Shown here one piece after another: positions 30,936 to 42,900 of a stretch of DNA of 64,000 nt. Position 1 is the stretch's first letter. Each line of letters opens with the position of its first letter. The position numbers and the translations under genes are program-made. Where the stretch lies: NCBI RefSeq assembly GCF_030611305.1, contig NZ_JAUWQB010000003.1, positions 1-64,000 of the forward strand, read 5' to 3'. The DNA is from Desulfobacula sp. (lineage in GTDB: Bacteria; Desulfobacterota; Desulfobacteria; Desulfobacterales; Desulfobacteraceae). A model generated the notes under the pieces. The model had not been told where the DNA came from. It made no database searches and worked only from the letters and a program-made list of their open reading frames with translations.

Positions 30936-32318
30936 ATGAAGTATGATGTAATCATCGTGGGCGGTGGACCTGCCGGGCTTTTTGCGGCCTATCATTTAAA
31001 AGAATATTCCAAGTTGAATGTATTGTTAATCGAAAAAGGCAAAAGTCCTTTAAAAAGAAAATGTCCAAATCATAATCTCCAAAAATGTATCCAGTGTGAT
31101 CCCTGCAACATTCTGTCCGGGATCGGCGGTGCCGGTCTTTATTCCGATGGAAAGCTCAATTTCATCCCACGGCTTGGCAAAACGGATTTAACCCAATTTA
31201 TGCCGATGGATTCTGCCCAAGACCTGATTGATGAGACAGAAAAAATTTTTACGAAATTTAAAATGGACGGGACTGTTTTCCCCACCGACATGAAAGAGGC
31301 AAAACAGATCCGAAAAGAGGCAAAGCGGTTTGGAATTGATCTTTTGCTGATCAAACAAAAGCATTTAGGATCTGATAATCTGCCCCGCTTTATTGCCGGA
31401 ATGGCAGAATATATTCAGACAAAAGAGGTTAAAATAAAAACCGAAGAGACTGTCATTGATATCCTTAAAAAAGACGGCCATATCCGGGGTGTTATAACGG
31501 ATAAAGCTGAATACAAGGCAGCCAATGTTATTCTTGCACCGGGAAGAATCGGTGCAAAATGGATGGCCCGGGTTGCCCGGAAACACAAAATTAATTTAAG
31601 CCAGAGGGGGATAGAAGTCGGGGTCAGGGTTGAAGTCCATAATGACATCATGGAGGATCTTTGCAATATTATTTATGATCCCACTTTTTTTATTCAGACA
31701 TCCACTTATGATGACCAGACCAGGACCTTTTGCACCAATCAGGGTGGATTTATTACCCTTGAAAACTATACTGATTTTGTCTGTGTAAACGGCCATGCCT
31801 ATTCAGATAAAAAATCAGCAAATACAAATTTTGCATTTCTTTCAAAGGTGGTTTTAACCGAGCCGGTCACCGACAACCAGGCCTATGGCGAGTCCATTGG
31901 AAAACTGGCCACCATTATCGGCGGTGGGAAACCTATTTTGCAAAGATTTGGAGATCTAAAGAGAGGACGGCGCTCAACCTGGAACAGAATCGGCAAAGGG
32001 TATATTGAACCGACCATGACCAATGTGGTTTGTGGCGATATTGCCATGGCTCTGCCCGAAAGAATTCTGACAAACCTGAGGGAAGGTCTGGAATCCTTAA
32101 ATTTAGTTATTCCGGGTGTTGCCAACGATGAAACCCTGCTTTATGCACCGGAAATAAAATTTTTTGCCACACAGGTGGAAACAAACAATTATCTTGAGAC
32201 TGCCATTAAGGGAATGTATGTGGCAGGGGATGGACCGGGCGTGGCAGGCAACATCGTATCTGCCGCAGCAACAGGCATCATTCCGGCTAAACGGATTATT
32301 GAAATGAGTTGTGACTAG
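30936..32318 (+). CDS. NAD(P)/FAD-dependent oxidoreductase
   Basis: DVIIVGGGPAGLFAAYHL, GGAGLYSDGKLNFIPRLG, GMYVAGDGPGVAGNIVSAAATGI. Confidence 0.88.
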   Translation: MKYDVIIVGGGPAGLFAAYHLKEYSKLNVLLIEKGKSPLKRKCPNHNLQKCIQCDPCNILSGIGGAGLYSDGKLNFIPRLGKTDLTQFMPMDSAQDLIDETEKIFTKFKMDGTVFPTDMKEAKQIRKEAKRFGIDLLLIKQKHLGSDNLPRFIAGMAEYIQTKEVKIKTEETVIDILKKDGHIRGVITDKAEYKAANVILAPGRIGAKWMARVARKHKINLSQRGIEVGVRVEVHNDIMEDLCNIIYDPTFFIQTSTYDDQTRTFCTNQGGFITLENYTDFVCVNGHAYSDKKSANTNFAFLSKVVLTEPVTDNQAYGESIGKLATIIGGGKPILQRFGDLKRGRRSTWNRIGKGYIEPTMTNVVCGDIAMALPERILTNLREGLESLNLVIPGVANDETLLYAPEIKFFATQVETNNYLETAIKGMYVAGDGPGVAGNIVSAAATGIIPAKRIIEMSCD

Positions 32319-32341
32319 CGATAGAAGCCAAAATATAAAAT

Positions 32342-32737
32342 TTATTTCCCAATACTCTCTGGAAAATAAGTGGCGCAAGTATCATCCGATTCCCAGACCA
32401 TGAGTTTTGACACCCTTATATCTTTTTCCAGGTCCTGATCTAAAAGGGCCTGGACTCTTTGAGCAATATATACGGCAATGCGCTCTGATGTGGGCTGCAT
32501 TCCCTCAAATATTTCGAGCTCATTTAAAAATTTATGATCCAGCTCTCCTTCAACAACCTTTCTCACAGCCTTTTTTATATCACCAAAATCAGCAAGCACT
32601 CCTGCTGAATTCAACTTTTCCCCTGTAACACAGACTTCTACATGCCAGTTATGCCCATGCAAATTTTCACATTTTTCCCCCACCATGGTCAATTGATGGG
32701 CACCTGCAAAATGACTTTTTACTTTGAGTTCAAACAT
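32342..32737 (-). CDS. queD: 6-carboxytetrahydropterin synthase
   Basis: SHFAGAHQL...CENLHGHNWHVEV...VLADFGDIKKAV...LDHKFLNEL...PTSERIAVYI. Confidence 0.92.
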   Translation of the reverse strand: MFELKVKSHFAGAHQLTMVGEKCENLHGHNWHVEVCVTGEKLNSAGVLADFGDIKKAVRKVVEGELDHKFLNELEIFEGMQPTSERIAVYIAQRVQALLDQDLEKDIRVSKLMVWESDDTCATYFPESIGK

Positions 32738-32758
32738 TATTTTTGTCCTTTAAATGCC

Positions 32759-33859
32759 TTAAAGGTTCTTAAATAGATTTTTCAGTTTGTTTGATATTTT
32801 ATTTGAATCAAGCTTGTCAAACTCTTTTAGCAATTTTACCTGCTTTTGATTCAACCTGTTTGGTGTTTTTATGATCACTTTAATAATCTGATCGCCTCTT
32901 CGACCGCTTCTAAGCGAGGCAATCCCCTCACCTCTCAGTCTGAAAACATCCCCATACTGGGTTCCTTTTGGAATTTTCAATTTTTCCTCACCCACAAGGG
33001 TTGGAATCCTAATATCATCTCCAAGAGCTGCCTGGATAAAAGAGATGTCAATGGCACAGATAATATCCATGTTATCCCGTTGAAAAAACTTATGGGGTTT
33101 GACATTGATCACCACATAAAGGTCCCCGGAAGGTCCTTCAGAAGAAGGCGAAGCTTCTCCCTCGCCGGACAGCCGAAGTTTTGATCCGACATCCACTCCT
33201 GCCGGGATCTTAACCTGAACCTTCCGCGTTATCTCGACCCTGCCGGCCCCTCTGCATTTTCTACAGGGATTCGGGATAATGCGCCCCTGGCCCTTACAAT
33301 AAGGACAGGTTGTTTTTACCTTGAAAAAACCCTGGCTCTGAATAAACTGTCCTGAGCCATGACAATGGGAACAGGTCTCGGGGCTTGAGCCTTCCTGACA
33401 TCCTGACCCTTTACAAACCTCGCATATATCCATTTTTGGAATAGAAATGGTCTTTTCAGTACCAAAGGCAGCCTCCATAAAATCTATGGTCATGTTATAC
33501 TGAAGATCAGAACCTTTTCTAACCCTGTTACCACGACTGCCTCCTGAACCAAATCCAAAAAAATCTTCAAAAATATCACCAAAACTTGAAAAAATATCCT
33601 CAAACCCGCTCGGGCCTGTATGACCGGCACCCTCAAGCCCCCGGTGACCGAATTGATCATAAATCTGGCGTTTGCTATCATCATTGATCACTTCATAGGC
33701 TTCAGATGCTTCTTTGAATTTTTCTTCTGCTTCTTTATTATCCGGGTTCTTATCTGGATGGTATTTAATGGCAAGCTTCCGATATGCTTTTTTTAATTCC
33801 GGCTTTGAAACATCTTTTGCAACGCCAAGTATTTCATAATAGTCACGTTTTTCAGTCAT
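32759..33859 (-). CDS. dnaJ: chaperone protein DnaJ
   Basis: J domain [10 protein letters not shown]...YHPDKNP, G/F region, four CXXCXGXG-type zinc motifs ([33 protein letters not shown]). Confidence 0.95.
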   Translation of the reverse strand: MTEKRDYYEILGVAKDVSKPELKKAYRKLAIKYHPDKNPDNKEAEEKFKEASEAYEVINDDSKRQIYDQFGHRGLEGAGHTGPSGFEDIFSSFGDIFEDFFGFGSGGSRGNRVRKGSDLQYNMTIDFMEAAFGTEKTISIPKMDICEVCKGSGCQEGSSPETCSHCHGSGQFIQSQGFFKVKTTCPYCKGQGRIIPNPCRKCRGAGRVEITRKVQVKIPAGVDVGSKLRLSGEGEASPSSEGPSGDLYVVINVKPHKFFQRDNMDIICAIDISFIQAALGDDIRIPTLVGEEKLKIPKGTQYGDVFRLRGEGIASLRSGRRGDQIIKVIIKTPNRLNQKQVKLLKEFDKLDSNKISNKLKNLFKNL

Positions 33860-33962
33860 CTGGGCTCCAACCATTCTATTGTATTCTTCCCTTTATTATG
33901 ATATTTTTCCAACCTGCCTTGATAAATATCTTAAACTAACTCAGAAATCCAGGTTGTCAACG

Positions 33963-34664
33963 ATGAATAAAGAACTTGATTTTGTAAAAGACATGTTTGA
34001 CCGCATTGCACCAAAATACGATTTTTTAAACCGCCTTTTAAGTATGCGGCAGGACATTGCCTGGAGAACCCAGATGGTAAAGGCTGCAAATCTTCAAAAA
34101 AACAGCCGGGTTCTGGATGTGGCCTGCGGAACCTGTGATGTGGCTTTGGAGGTAAGCTCTCAACTCATGGGTCATCCCCAAATTTTCGGGCTTGATTTTT
34201 CCTTTGGCATGTTAAGACTTGGAAAACAAAAATTAATAAACCAGGACAAAAAAAACATAATTATCTTGAACGCGGATGCTCTTAATCTCCCTTTTCAGCA
34301 TAATATTTTTGATGCTGTATTTATTGCCTTTGGTATCAGAAACATCATGGATCGGCAAAGGGCCATCAAAGAATTTTTTGATGCTTTAAAAAGCGGGGGA
34401 CGGCTTGCGGTTCTTGAATTAACCACACCTGAAAAAGGGATTCTCCGTTCATTTTACCTTCTATATTTTCAAAAAATATTGCCTATGATCGGCTCCTTTT
34501 TTTCAAAAGACAATAATGCATATAGTTATCTGCCCGACTCTGTATTAAAGTTCCCCACCCCTCTAGAATTTTCAAAAATCATGAAACAGGCAGGATTTAA
34601 AAACATCCGATTCAAACAAATGACATTTGGAATTGTAACTCTGTTTGTCGGCAATAAACCTTAA
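33963..34664 (+). CDS. ubiE: ubiquinone/menaquinone biosynthesis methyltransferase
   Basis: FVKDMFDRIAPKYDFLNRLLSMRQDIAWR, VLDVACGTCDVALE, AFGIRNIMDRQRAIKEFFDALKSGGRLAVLELTTP. ATG at 33963. Confidence 0.92.
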   Translation: MNKELDFVKDMFDRIAPKYDFLNRLLSMRQDIAWRTQMVKAANLQKNSRVLDVACGTCDVALEVSSQLMGHPQIFGLDFSFGMLRLGKQKLINQDKKNIIILNADALNLPFQHNIFDAVFIAFGIRNIMDRQRAIKEFFDALKSGGRLAVLELTTPEKGILRSFYLLYFQKILPMIGSFFSKDNNAYSYLPDSVLKFPTPLEFSKIMKQAGFKNIRFKQMTFGIVTLFVGNKP

Positions 34665-34685
34665 TTTATCCTTTTGACACATATA

Positions 34686-34808
34686 TTAGCTGTATTTTAA
34701 CCATTTCTCAATATCCCCTGCTTCTGCCATAAGCCGTTCATAAAACAGGGAGTGATTTTGCAATTCCAATTGCCTTTTGTTCAGATACGTCACCCAGTGG
34801 GTGACCAA
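34686..34808 (-). CDS. small ORF directly after the last defence-operon helicase (40 aa, TTG start)
   Basis: Hand translation: (M)VTHWVTYLNKRQLELQNHSLFYERLMAEAGDIEKWLKYS*. GGAGAAGG RBS-like sequence follows the upstream gene's stop codon. Confidence 0.4.
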   Translation of the reverse strand: MVTHWVTYLNKRQLELQNHSLFYERLMAEAGDIEKWLKYS

Positions 34809-34826
34809 TTAGGGGCCTTCTCCTCA

Positions 34827-36962
34827 TTATACTGCCATTATAAATTTACTTGGTGATCCAAAACTTGTTACAATAACTTCCTTCTTTGCTCTGGTAGCTG
34901 CAACATAAAGCAATGCCCTTTCATGAACCTCAGCCTCTTGCTTAATCACTGGATCATATGTTTGGATATTTGAACTTTCAAAGGGGACAATTCCCTGATT
35001 CACCCCGGCAATGATAACTCTGTCAAATTCAAGGCCTTTGACTCTATGCATTGTGGCAAGCCTAAGCCCGGGAGCATTTTGATCTTCGGCTTCAGTCCGC
35101 TTTATTAAATATGTTTCAAAACCTTTATCTTCAATAACATTTTTGTATTGGTTTATAAGGTTGTTCGTTCTGGCAACCAGACAAATTTCCTTTATCTGAA
35201 TATCATCTTTGTTCATCTGTTGAAGGTATTGGGTTATATAATCAATTTCTTCTTGAAATGTGTCAAAAAATTTTACTTCGGGCGATGAACCATGAAGCAG
35301 TGATTTATACCCTTTTTGATCATCATCCCCCCCATCAAGATCATCGACCTTAATATTTTTTAAAAGGCCCACAGCCCACTTCTGTGTTTCATCGGTTGTA
35401 CGGTAATTTATTCTAAGTTTTCTTCCCCGCCCAATAATTTTGATGCCGCACTGCCCAAGCACAACCCTGTGTTTATAAATACGCTGGTGAGCATCACCGA
35501 CAATAAATATATCGTTTTTAGTCTCCTGCGGAATTATTTGTCGTATAAGTTTAAAAGCCTGCACCCCCATATCCTGGGCTTCATCCACAATTATTGAACG
35601 ATAGGAAAGGTTCTGCTCCTTTTCCCGGAGTAACAGCCTGGCATCTCTCATTGCATCATCCCCTTCCCGAAGGCCTTCTTCGTTGAGTAGAATTCGATAT
35701 TCCTCAAATACAGTCCAAACCAGTTTTCGTATCTTTCGACTCAACCGTGTTCCTCTGCCGACACGGGAGGCTTTTATGTATTCTTCAAAAGAAGTAATTG
35801 CCTGGGGCTGGATTACCCGCGTCCATTCTTCCCTGTAAAAAGACAAATCAAAATCAAGATCTGCAGGGACTAAATCCAATGCTTTATTCCAGAGAGATCT
35901 GGTTCGATTGCCGTAATCAATTGTGTAATCATATCCATTTTTATTTAAGAATCGGGATACCCACCTGTCCAAATTAACGACCTCAATTCTGCGCATCATA
36001 TCCTTTGTGCAAATTTTTGACAGGTTCTCCTGAATATCAGCAGCAAGGTTCCGGGTAAATGTTGTAAACAAAATTCGGTCTTTATCTTTTGTAAACTTAT
36101 TTCGGACAAGCCATTTTGCCCGGTGCATGGCAGCAACTGTTTTCCCGGTGCCGGCACCACCAAGGACCCGAACCGGACCATTCCAATTACGCTCAACGAG
36201 TTTCTGCTGGGAAGGGTGAAGAAAAATCCGCCATTTTTCCAAGGGTTCATTTAATATGGCTGCAAGTTCCAGGTCATCTTCAACAATATAAAACCTGCGG
36301 CGTGAATCCGGGTTTTCCAGGGCTGAACTAAAATCATCTGTATCTACAGCCTTTGTTTTCTCAGTAGATTCTATTTCCTGAAGCACTTCTTCCAAAGAAA
36401 ACCCTTCAGCAAGAAAAAAAAGAGATTCATATGCTTCCTGGGGTATTTGAGTTGATATCTGATCAAGCTCTCCAACGGTCTCCAAGCTTCTGATAAGTGG
36501 TATCTGCAATTTTGGAAGCCCGAGTTTTAAAAGATGTCTGTCCCGAATATTGTCAAACAATGCTTTTTTAGTATCATGGCTGATTGGCTTTTCTTTGGCT
36601 GCCTCTTCTATCTCGATAACCTGCAGACTCCCGGTCTCAGGGTGTATCCTATAAAATTTATTTTCAGCCCATTTGTATGCTTTATCATGATGGGCCACCC
36701 AGAGAAGTACATAAACATTCCCTTTTTCAGGTTTAAGCACAATTCCTCTGTAAGTATTATCAATACGAACAGATCTCATATTTTTATCTTTTGAATTCAT
36801 GATTTTTTCATAATTTATACCTGACAGACTTGGATTTGATCTGAATTTTGTTACAAAATCCATCACTTTGGCCTGTTGTTTTCTTGGTATTTTTGAAAAA
36901 GATAATAGAAAATCAGAAGCAATTGCCACTTTGATCTTATTTATAGGACCAGCCATACTCAT
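34827..36962 (-). CDS. RelE/ParE-like N-terminal domain fused to UvrD/SF1 helicase
   Basis: N-terminus KVAIASDFLLSFSKIPRKQQAKVMDFVTKF...MRSVRIDNTYRGIVLKPEKGNVYVLLWVAHHDKAYKWA is RelE-like. Helicase motifs RVLGGAGTGKTVAAMHRAKWL, SIIVDEAQDM, VGDAHQRIYKH, ATMHRVKGLEFDRVIIAG, LLYVAATRAKKEV. Confidence 0.88.
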   Translation of the reverse strand: MSMAGPINKIKVAIASDFLLSFSKIPRKQQAKVMDFVTKFRSNPSLSGINYEKIMNSKDKNMRSVRIDNTYRGIVLKPEKGNVYVLLWVAHHDKAYKWAENKFYRIHPETGSLQVIEIEEAAKEKPISHDTKKALFDNIRDRHLLKLGLPKLQIPLIRSLETVGELDQISTQIPQEAYESLFFLAEGFSLEEVLQEIESTEKTKAVDTDDFSSALENPDSRRRFYIVEDDLELAAILNEPLEKWRIFLHPSQQKLVERNWNGPVRVLGGAGTGKTVAAMHRAKWLVRNKFTKDKDRILFTTFTRNLAADIQENLSKICTKDMMRRIEVVNLDRWVSRFLNKNGYDYTIDYGNRTRSLWNKALDLVPADLDFDLSFYREEWTRVIQPQAITSFEEYIKASRVGRGTRLSRKIRKLVWTVFEEYRILLNEEGLREGDDAMRDARLLLREKEQNLSYRSIIVDEAQDMGVQAFKLIRQIIPQETKNDIFIVGDAHQRIYKHRVVLGQCGIKIIGRGRKLRINYRTTDETQKWAVGLLKNIKVDDLDGGDDDQKGYKSLLHGSSPEVKFFDTFQEEIDYITQYLQQMNKDDIQIKEICLVARTNNLINQYKNVIEDKGFETYLIKRTEAEDQNAPGLRLATMHRVKGLEFDRVIIAGVNQGIVPFESSNIQTYDPVIKQEAEVHERALLYVAATRAKKEVIVTSFGSPSKFIMAV

Positions 36963-36967
36963 TCCTC

Positions 36968-39900
36968 CTAATCACTAAGCAAATCGATATATTCTGCTTT
37001 ATTATTTAAAACGTCATCTATCATTGCTACTTTCCAGCCTGCTTTTTGAAATATCGATGTAAATTCAATCTGGCTGGATAATAAAAATGCCACTCTCTTT
37101 TCAATCCAGCCCAGTTCTGCTTCTGCGACAATTTGTCCTTTCCCATCAACAAGCTCAAATCCGGCTTCCGGGACCGAGCAGTTCATTTCAGCCAGTTGTT
37201 TTATAAGTTTATGCAAGGCAGGATCTACTAACTCAAAAACTTCGTCCCACTCACTCTTCGTCCCAGAAACATCTTCTGGTTCTGTATCTCTAAATCCTTT
37301 GTATGCAACACCATTGGCCATATCCTGCCCGGTTATGAAATACGAGTGTGGAATAAACTGAAAAAGATTATACAAGCGAAGAAATCCATTCCAGGCCACT
37401 TCAAATTCTTTGTTCTCCTGAAATTCATCAAGATCTTCCAGTCTGCAGGCAATATACATTTCAGATGCCTTATTTGTCTGAATCGCATCTTTCTGAACAG
37501 CAATACTGATTTGTAAAAAACTATTTTTTAACTTTGGCTGGAACAAACCATAAAACCATTGATCCTGCTTAACTTCAAAAGCATCTTTAATAATCTCGTT
37601 TACCTCTACAGGAAATCTTGTTTCTAAATTTTCAAACCATTTTGATTCACCCTCGGACGTTCCATATGTGACATTATCAAGATGAATCAGGCCGTGGATA
37701 AAAGCATGACAGCTCCACTTTTCAGCATCTGGATTAACTAAAAAACGAATCAGCCACTCAAAGCTGTCAATATTATTTGTTTTTCTTAAATTTTTTATTT
37801 CGTATAGTTCAGTCAGTTGATTATATTTTAAAATCTTTTCTTCTTTTTGAATATGGGTATAATTTTCAAAAAACGAGTTCTGATTTTTATATTGATTTTC
37901 AATATCTTTCCAGGACAATGACCATACATAGAAATTATTGCTTTGTGCAATTGCACACCTTTGATGCATGTCTTTTCCAATACGGTCTTTATGAAAAGCA
38001 AATCCATCGGTAAAAACAGCAATGGGTTGAAGCCCCTCCCTGGCACGGGCTGGCCTGAATACAAAATCCGCCCTTGATTTAACCAGAACACCGTCCGGCT
38101 GCCCTAAATCAACCTGCAATTCAATATACCAGGCTCTGTCACCAATTTTATAAAAATATCCTGGTTTTCCATTGACCACTTCTTTCTTAAGCGAAACCGG
38201 CAGGTTTTCTTTTTTTACCCTTCTTAAGGCCTCAATAAAACGGGCCTCAAGAACACTGTCAAAAAGTGAATTGATCTTGATATCTTTCAAGGTTTTTGTC
38301 TGGATTAAAAGATCCTTGTACTTCAAGATCTCAGACAGCATCTCAATTGCTGTATCCCGGGATGTCCCGGACATGGTGTAGTTTCTGCGATAAGCAAAAA
38401 GACATTTGTAACATCCGTCTTTTTCAGGATTCTGGTTACAGGAACAGGATTTTAGAACTTCAATGGCTTTTTCAAAAACTATCATCAATGGTTTTTTGCT
38501 CCGCATCAATTGTTTCAAATAACCCGTACCGCCGGGAACGGTATCGTAAATAACAATAAATTGTTTTCTATGACTTGAGCCTGCAACCGGCTCTTCATGC
38601 AGCGCCGTCTGGATGTGGTCAATATTGCCGCCAAACATCTGTTTCAGCCCGAGATGCAATGCAGCAATAAAACTATGGAGTTTTTTATCCGAGCTTTCAA
38701 GGGATATAATGGGCAATAACATCATGATAGCTTCAGATGCAAATTCTCTATACAAATAGACACAATCAGCAAGATTTTTTTCTGAATCTTTTTTGCGTGA
38801 CGGGCAGGTTAAGGAGTGTTTAATCTCACCTTTTCTATCTTGAATTTTCCCACAATATTTGCAGATTAAAAAACCCTTTCTGGGCAGCTCCAAACCTGCA
38901 ATACTTACTTTCTCACCGATTTCCTCCTTTTCTCCAAAATTAATTTCCCTGAAATTTGCTTTGGATAAAAATTCAAAACCAAATGGCAAGTCATCTGTTT
39001 TTACTTTGTACGCATCTGTTATATCTGTTTCTTTAAACCCCACAACCATCTGTTTATTGAAAAAACTTGTATTTCGTTCATCATTATCGTCACTGATACG
39101 ACTCTCTCTATCAGAGGTCGTGGCAAACATTTGCCGCATCCTCAGCATATTTCTTTTCTGGCCTGCATCTGACCACAATGGACTTCCACACTGGGGACAG
39201 GATGAATACTCAGAGATAGTACCTTCAATGGCCATAAACGAACACTTGTCGCACAACCGCCATATTTCAACTTCCGAAACGGACAAATCAACTTGGTCGA
39301 TCACCACTTTGCGGCCACCAGCATAAAAAGTGCTGGCTGGTGCAAGCTCACTGATGGCACTCACAGCCGGTCTTTCAAAATCATAGGTGAATATGTCGTA
39401 ATTGCTGCCTTGCTCCTGAGTCTTTGCCTTTCTTCTGTGAATGATGGAACGAAGCATGACACCGGCCTGGGGGAATGCATAATTCGGCAGCAGTCCTTCA
39501 TCTGTAAAAAAATTTAAGGTATGTTTATCATTAATCCGTGTGACAAGTGAATGAAGCCCTTTTTTTTCAATAACAAGCTCTCCAAGCTCTTTTTCATAAT
39601 TTTTGTCTTTTGCCTTTTCTCTCTTTTTCTTTCTGATTTTGGCATTTAGCGCATAGACTTTCTTTTTAAGAGACTCTCTTGCCTTGTAATGGTAAGCCAA
39701 CTGATCAATGATCCGGTATGCAAGGCTTCCCTCACTCTCATCATTACCCCGGACAAATTTTTTAAGAAACAAAATGGACTCCGAAGTTAAAGTTTTTGAA
39801 AACAATTGAATAAATTCATCAAGGATAATGGTCTGGTTAGTTTCAATGAAATTTAAAAAACTATGGGGAAATTTATTGATATCAACAGGTACAAGATTGC

Positions 39901-42900
39901 TCAAAACATGCCTGAGTTGTTGTGGAATCGCATTATCACTGATACCGTTTTCAACCCACTTGTCAAAGCAAAATGCTGTGAACTGCCGCTCAAGTACTGC
40001 CGAAGCATTTAAAAAAATGCCCGGAGGTTCGATTTGACCTGAAATCATGGCTTTGGGGTCTGCAAAAAAATAAAGATCATGGGGGCTTGCATTTGCCACA
40101 GTATAATTCAGTGAATTTCCATTTTCTCTTCCGGCCCTGCCGATTCTCTGGAGATAATTTGCCTGGGCTGGAGGTACAGAACAAAGTATGATCGAGGAAA
40201 GATCACCAATATCAATCCCCATCTCAAGGGTGGGGGTACATGATAGAAGATTGGGGTCCCAGGGGTTTCGATCTTTTCTCTTAAAATCTTTCTCAAGGGT
40301 TTCTCTTACATCTCTTTCAAGAAGACCTGTATGTTCTGCTGCAAATATCCGTTCTATATCTCCTGACGCATATAATTTCCCATAATAATCAGGCCCGGTA
40401 TCCATCAAGGTGTAGGTTCCCGGGCAATTTTGCCTGATGCAATAAGCATTCTCCCAGAAAGTTTGTTCCTGCAATGAGACAGACAGGTTGTGACTGCATT
40501 CCCTGCAGGTAAACTGGATAACATCTTTGCTTACATTAAAACTTTTTGGATAGATTCCCCATACCGGCTCATTATTGATTTTATGCTCATATAAAATTTT
40601 ATCCTCAACAAGGCTTTTCAGTGTGAATTCATAAATTGAACGTATCAGCTCTCCCACAAGGGGATAAAAAGGAGAAAAGCATTTATCCGCCCAGAATTCA
40701 TACCAGGTCATGCGGCTGTTTTTTTTACTGAAAATCTGATCAAACCGATATGATTTTTTTGCAGTCAGAAACGCAGGCGTCCTGGCATTAATACTGAAAT
40801 TCGGCATCCAGGGAATCCGGTTGATAATATAGGGCTCGCCCCATCGTTCTATAAAAGCATCCAGCTCTGTATAATAAAGTCCGCCTACATTTTTCAGGTG
40901 TGTTAGAAATCCTGAAAGAAACAGTTTCACACTCTTTGTGTTTAATTTTTCAAAACCGCCGATTTCATTTTTCAATATTTCTAAAAGCTTTTGGGACATT
41001 GCATCAAGCAGGACAGGATTGACATGGACAATGGATGAACTTGTTTTTTCAAGGGTACGCCCGATGCGGGTTCTAAAACCATATTCGCTGTATATTTCCC
41101 ATTCGATCCGCTTATGTACCTGATGTTTCAGGTCGGAACCTTTGGGAAGAATTCCATCCTTTTTTAATTTAGCATAGTCTGGAAGCCATGCCATGTTTGG
41201 CGCAAGAAACGTTGAAATAAACCTGTTCTCATCCATTTTATCCGACCAGTACCTGATAAATTTTTCAGACACCTGATCAAGAGATATCTCTTTTGTATCC
41301 TCAATAAAATGCTGCAAAGCACCTCTAAAATTGAAACGGAATGTCCTTCCCTCAAAAAAACCGGCTCGATGGGCTGCATCCTGTACAGAGTCTGAAAAAG
41401 TTAAAAGCTTTTTGTCATCATTAAAAGTGGAAGAATACAATTGAGCAATCAGCACACTGGTCAGGCTGGCCGCCCTTGATCCGAGAATGGTAAGGCTGTT
41501 ATATCCCCCGCAATAAGGGCAATTGTGCGTACCAAAGATTCGGTCGTTCCTTCGGATTTTCGTGTTTGGGATGAAAACAGGTATCATTTTGCTGCCGCCG
41601 CAATTGGGGCAGTCTTTTTTATCTGAGCCTGAAACCAAATGAAGACAATCCGTGCAAAGGCTGTTGAATAGTCCATCCATGAAGAACTGTGTCGAATTTT
41701 TCTTTTCCGGAAAAATAAAAGTCACTTTAGGATCATTCTTAAAAAAGGCAATATAAAATGATTGAAGATCCGGATTAATCTCATTATCCATTTCCCGTTT
41801 AAGACCGGCCCATCCCATGCTGTTGCAATCTCTGCAATGGATAAGGGGCAAATGCTTTTTCAGCTGCTCTTCATTCAGATCATCAGCAAAATTGATACAG
41901 GGTTTTGCCGAAACCTCACCCACCATGCGCCGAAGCTCCCTCATCCAGTGTTGATACCTGACATGAAGAAAGGGAAAAATCGTATCATTTATTTTGATTC
42001 GTGCAATGGAGACAAGGGTCAGAAGACTTGCGAAAAGATTTATTTTATGCGCCGGGGCAAGCGATTTTAAATCGGCAGTACATTTTTCCAGCTCAAACAA
42101 TATGTCCCCATAGCTTTTGCTTTCACCCTTGAGTACCTTGAGCAGGTTCTGGAAAAAACTGTGGCCCTTGAGCTTTTCACCCAGTTCAAACCGCCACTCC
42201 ATATCTTCAAAATCTTTTTCCAAAATGATTTCATCAAACCAGAGCTGATACTGCATCAGGGCATAAGCTTTGAAATTGTCGTAGACTCCAGGGTTTAATC
42301 TGTCCATCAAGTCAGGGGCGACAAGATCTACCCGTGTGATCATACTCTTTTCTAAAAATTCACCGGGTGAAATTCTGGATTCAGTGATCACGGCATTTTC
42401 ATCAAACGGTTCCCCAAACACTTCCCGGGCATATTCAACAAGACAATCCTTTTGTTCTTCACTGCCAAGAGTAGCTGATGTTCCGATACAGCATAAAAAA
42501 TCTTTTGGTGTATTCAGACGGGCTTTTAACCTTCGGACAAGACAGGCAAGATCAGAGCCTTGAGCCCCGTCAAATGTATGCAGTTCATCAACAACCAGGA
42601 ATTGAAGGGTTTCAGGTACTGCCTGTGACCACAATGGATAATCTTTTGCCCGTATGAGAAGATAGTCCAGCATTTTATAGTTTGTCAGCAGAATATCCGG
42701 TGGGTTTGCCCTTAATGTCTCTTTGTGGGTGATGATAAAATCCTGACCCATCACCATGTGGGGTTCTTTTTCACTCTGACCGACATACAGCCCTGCCGTG
42801 ACCATCCCTTTCAGATTTGGATTGTCGTATATGGCCGTGGCGAGCCGTCCGGCCTGGTCAGTGGCAAGTGCATTCATGGGATAAATAAAAATAGCCTTGA

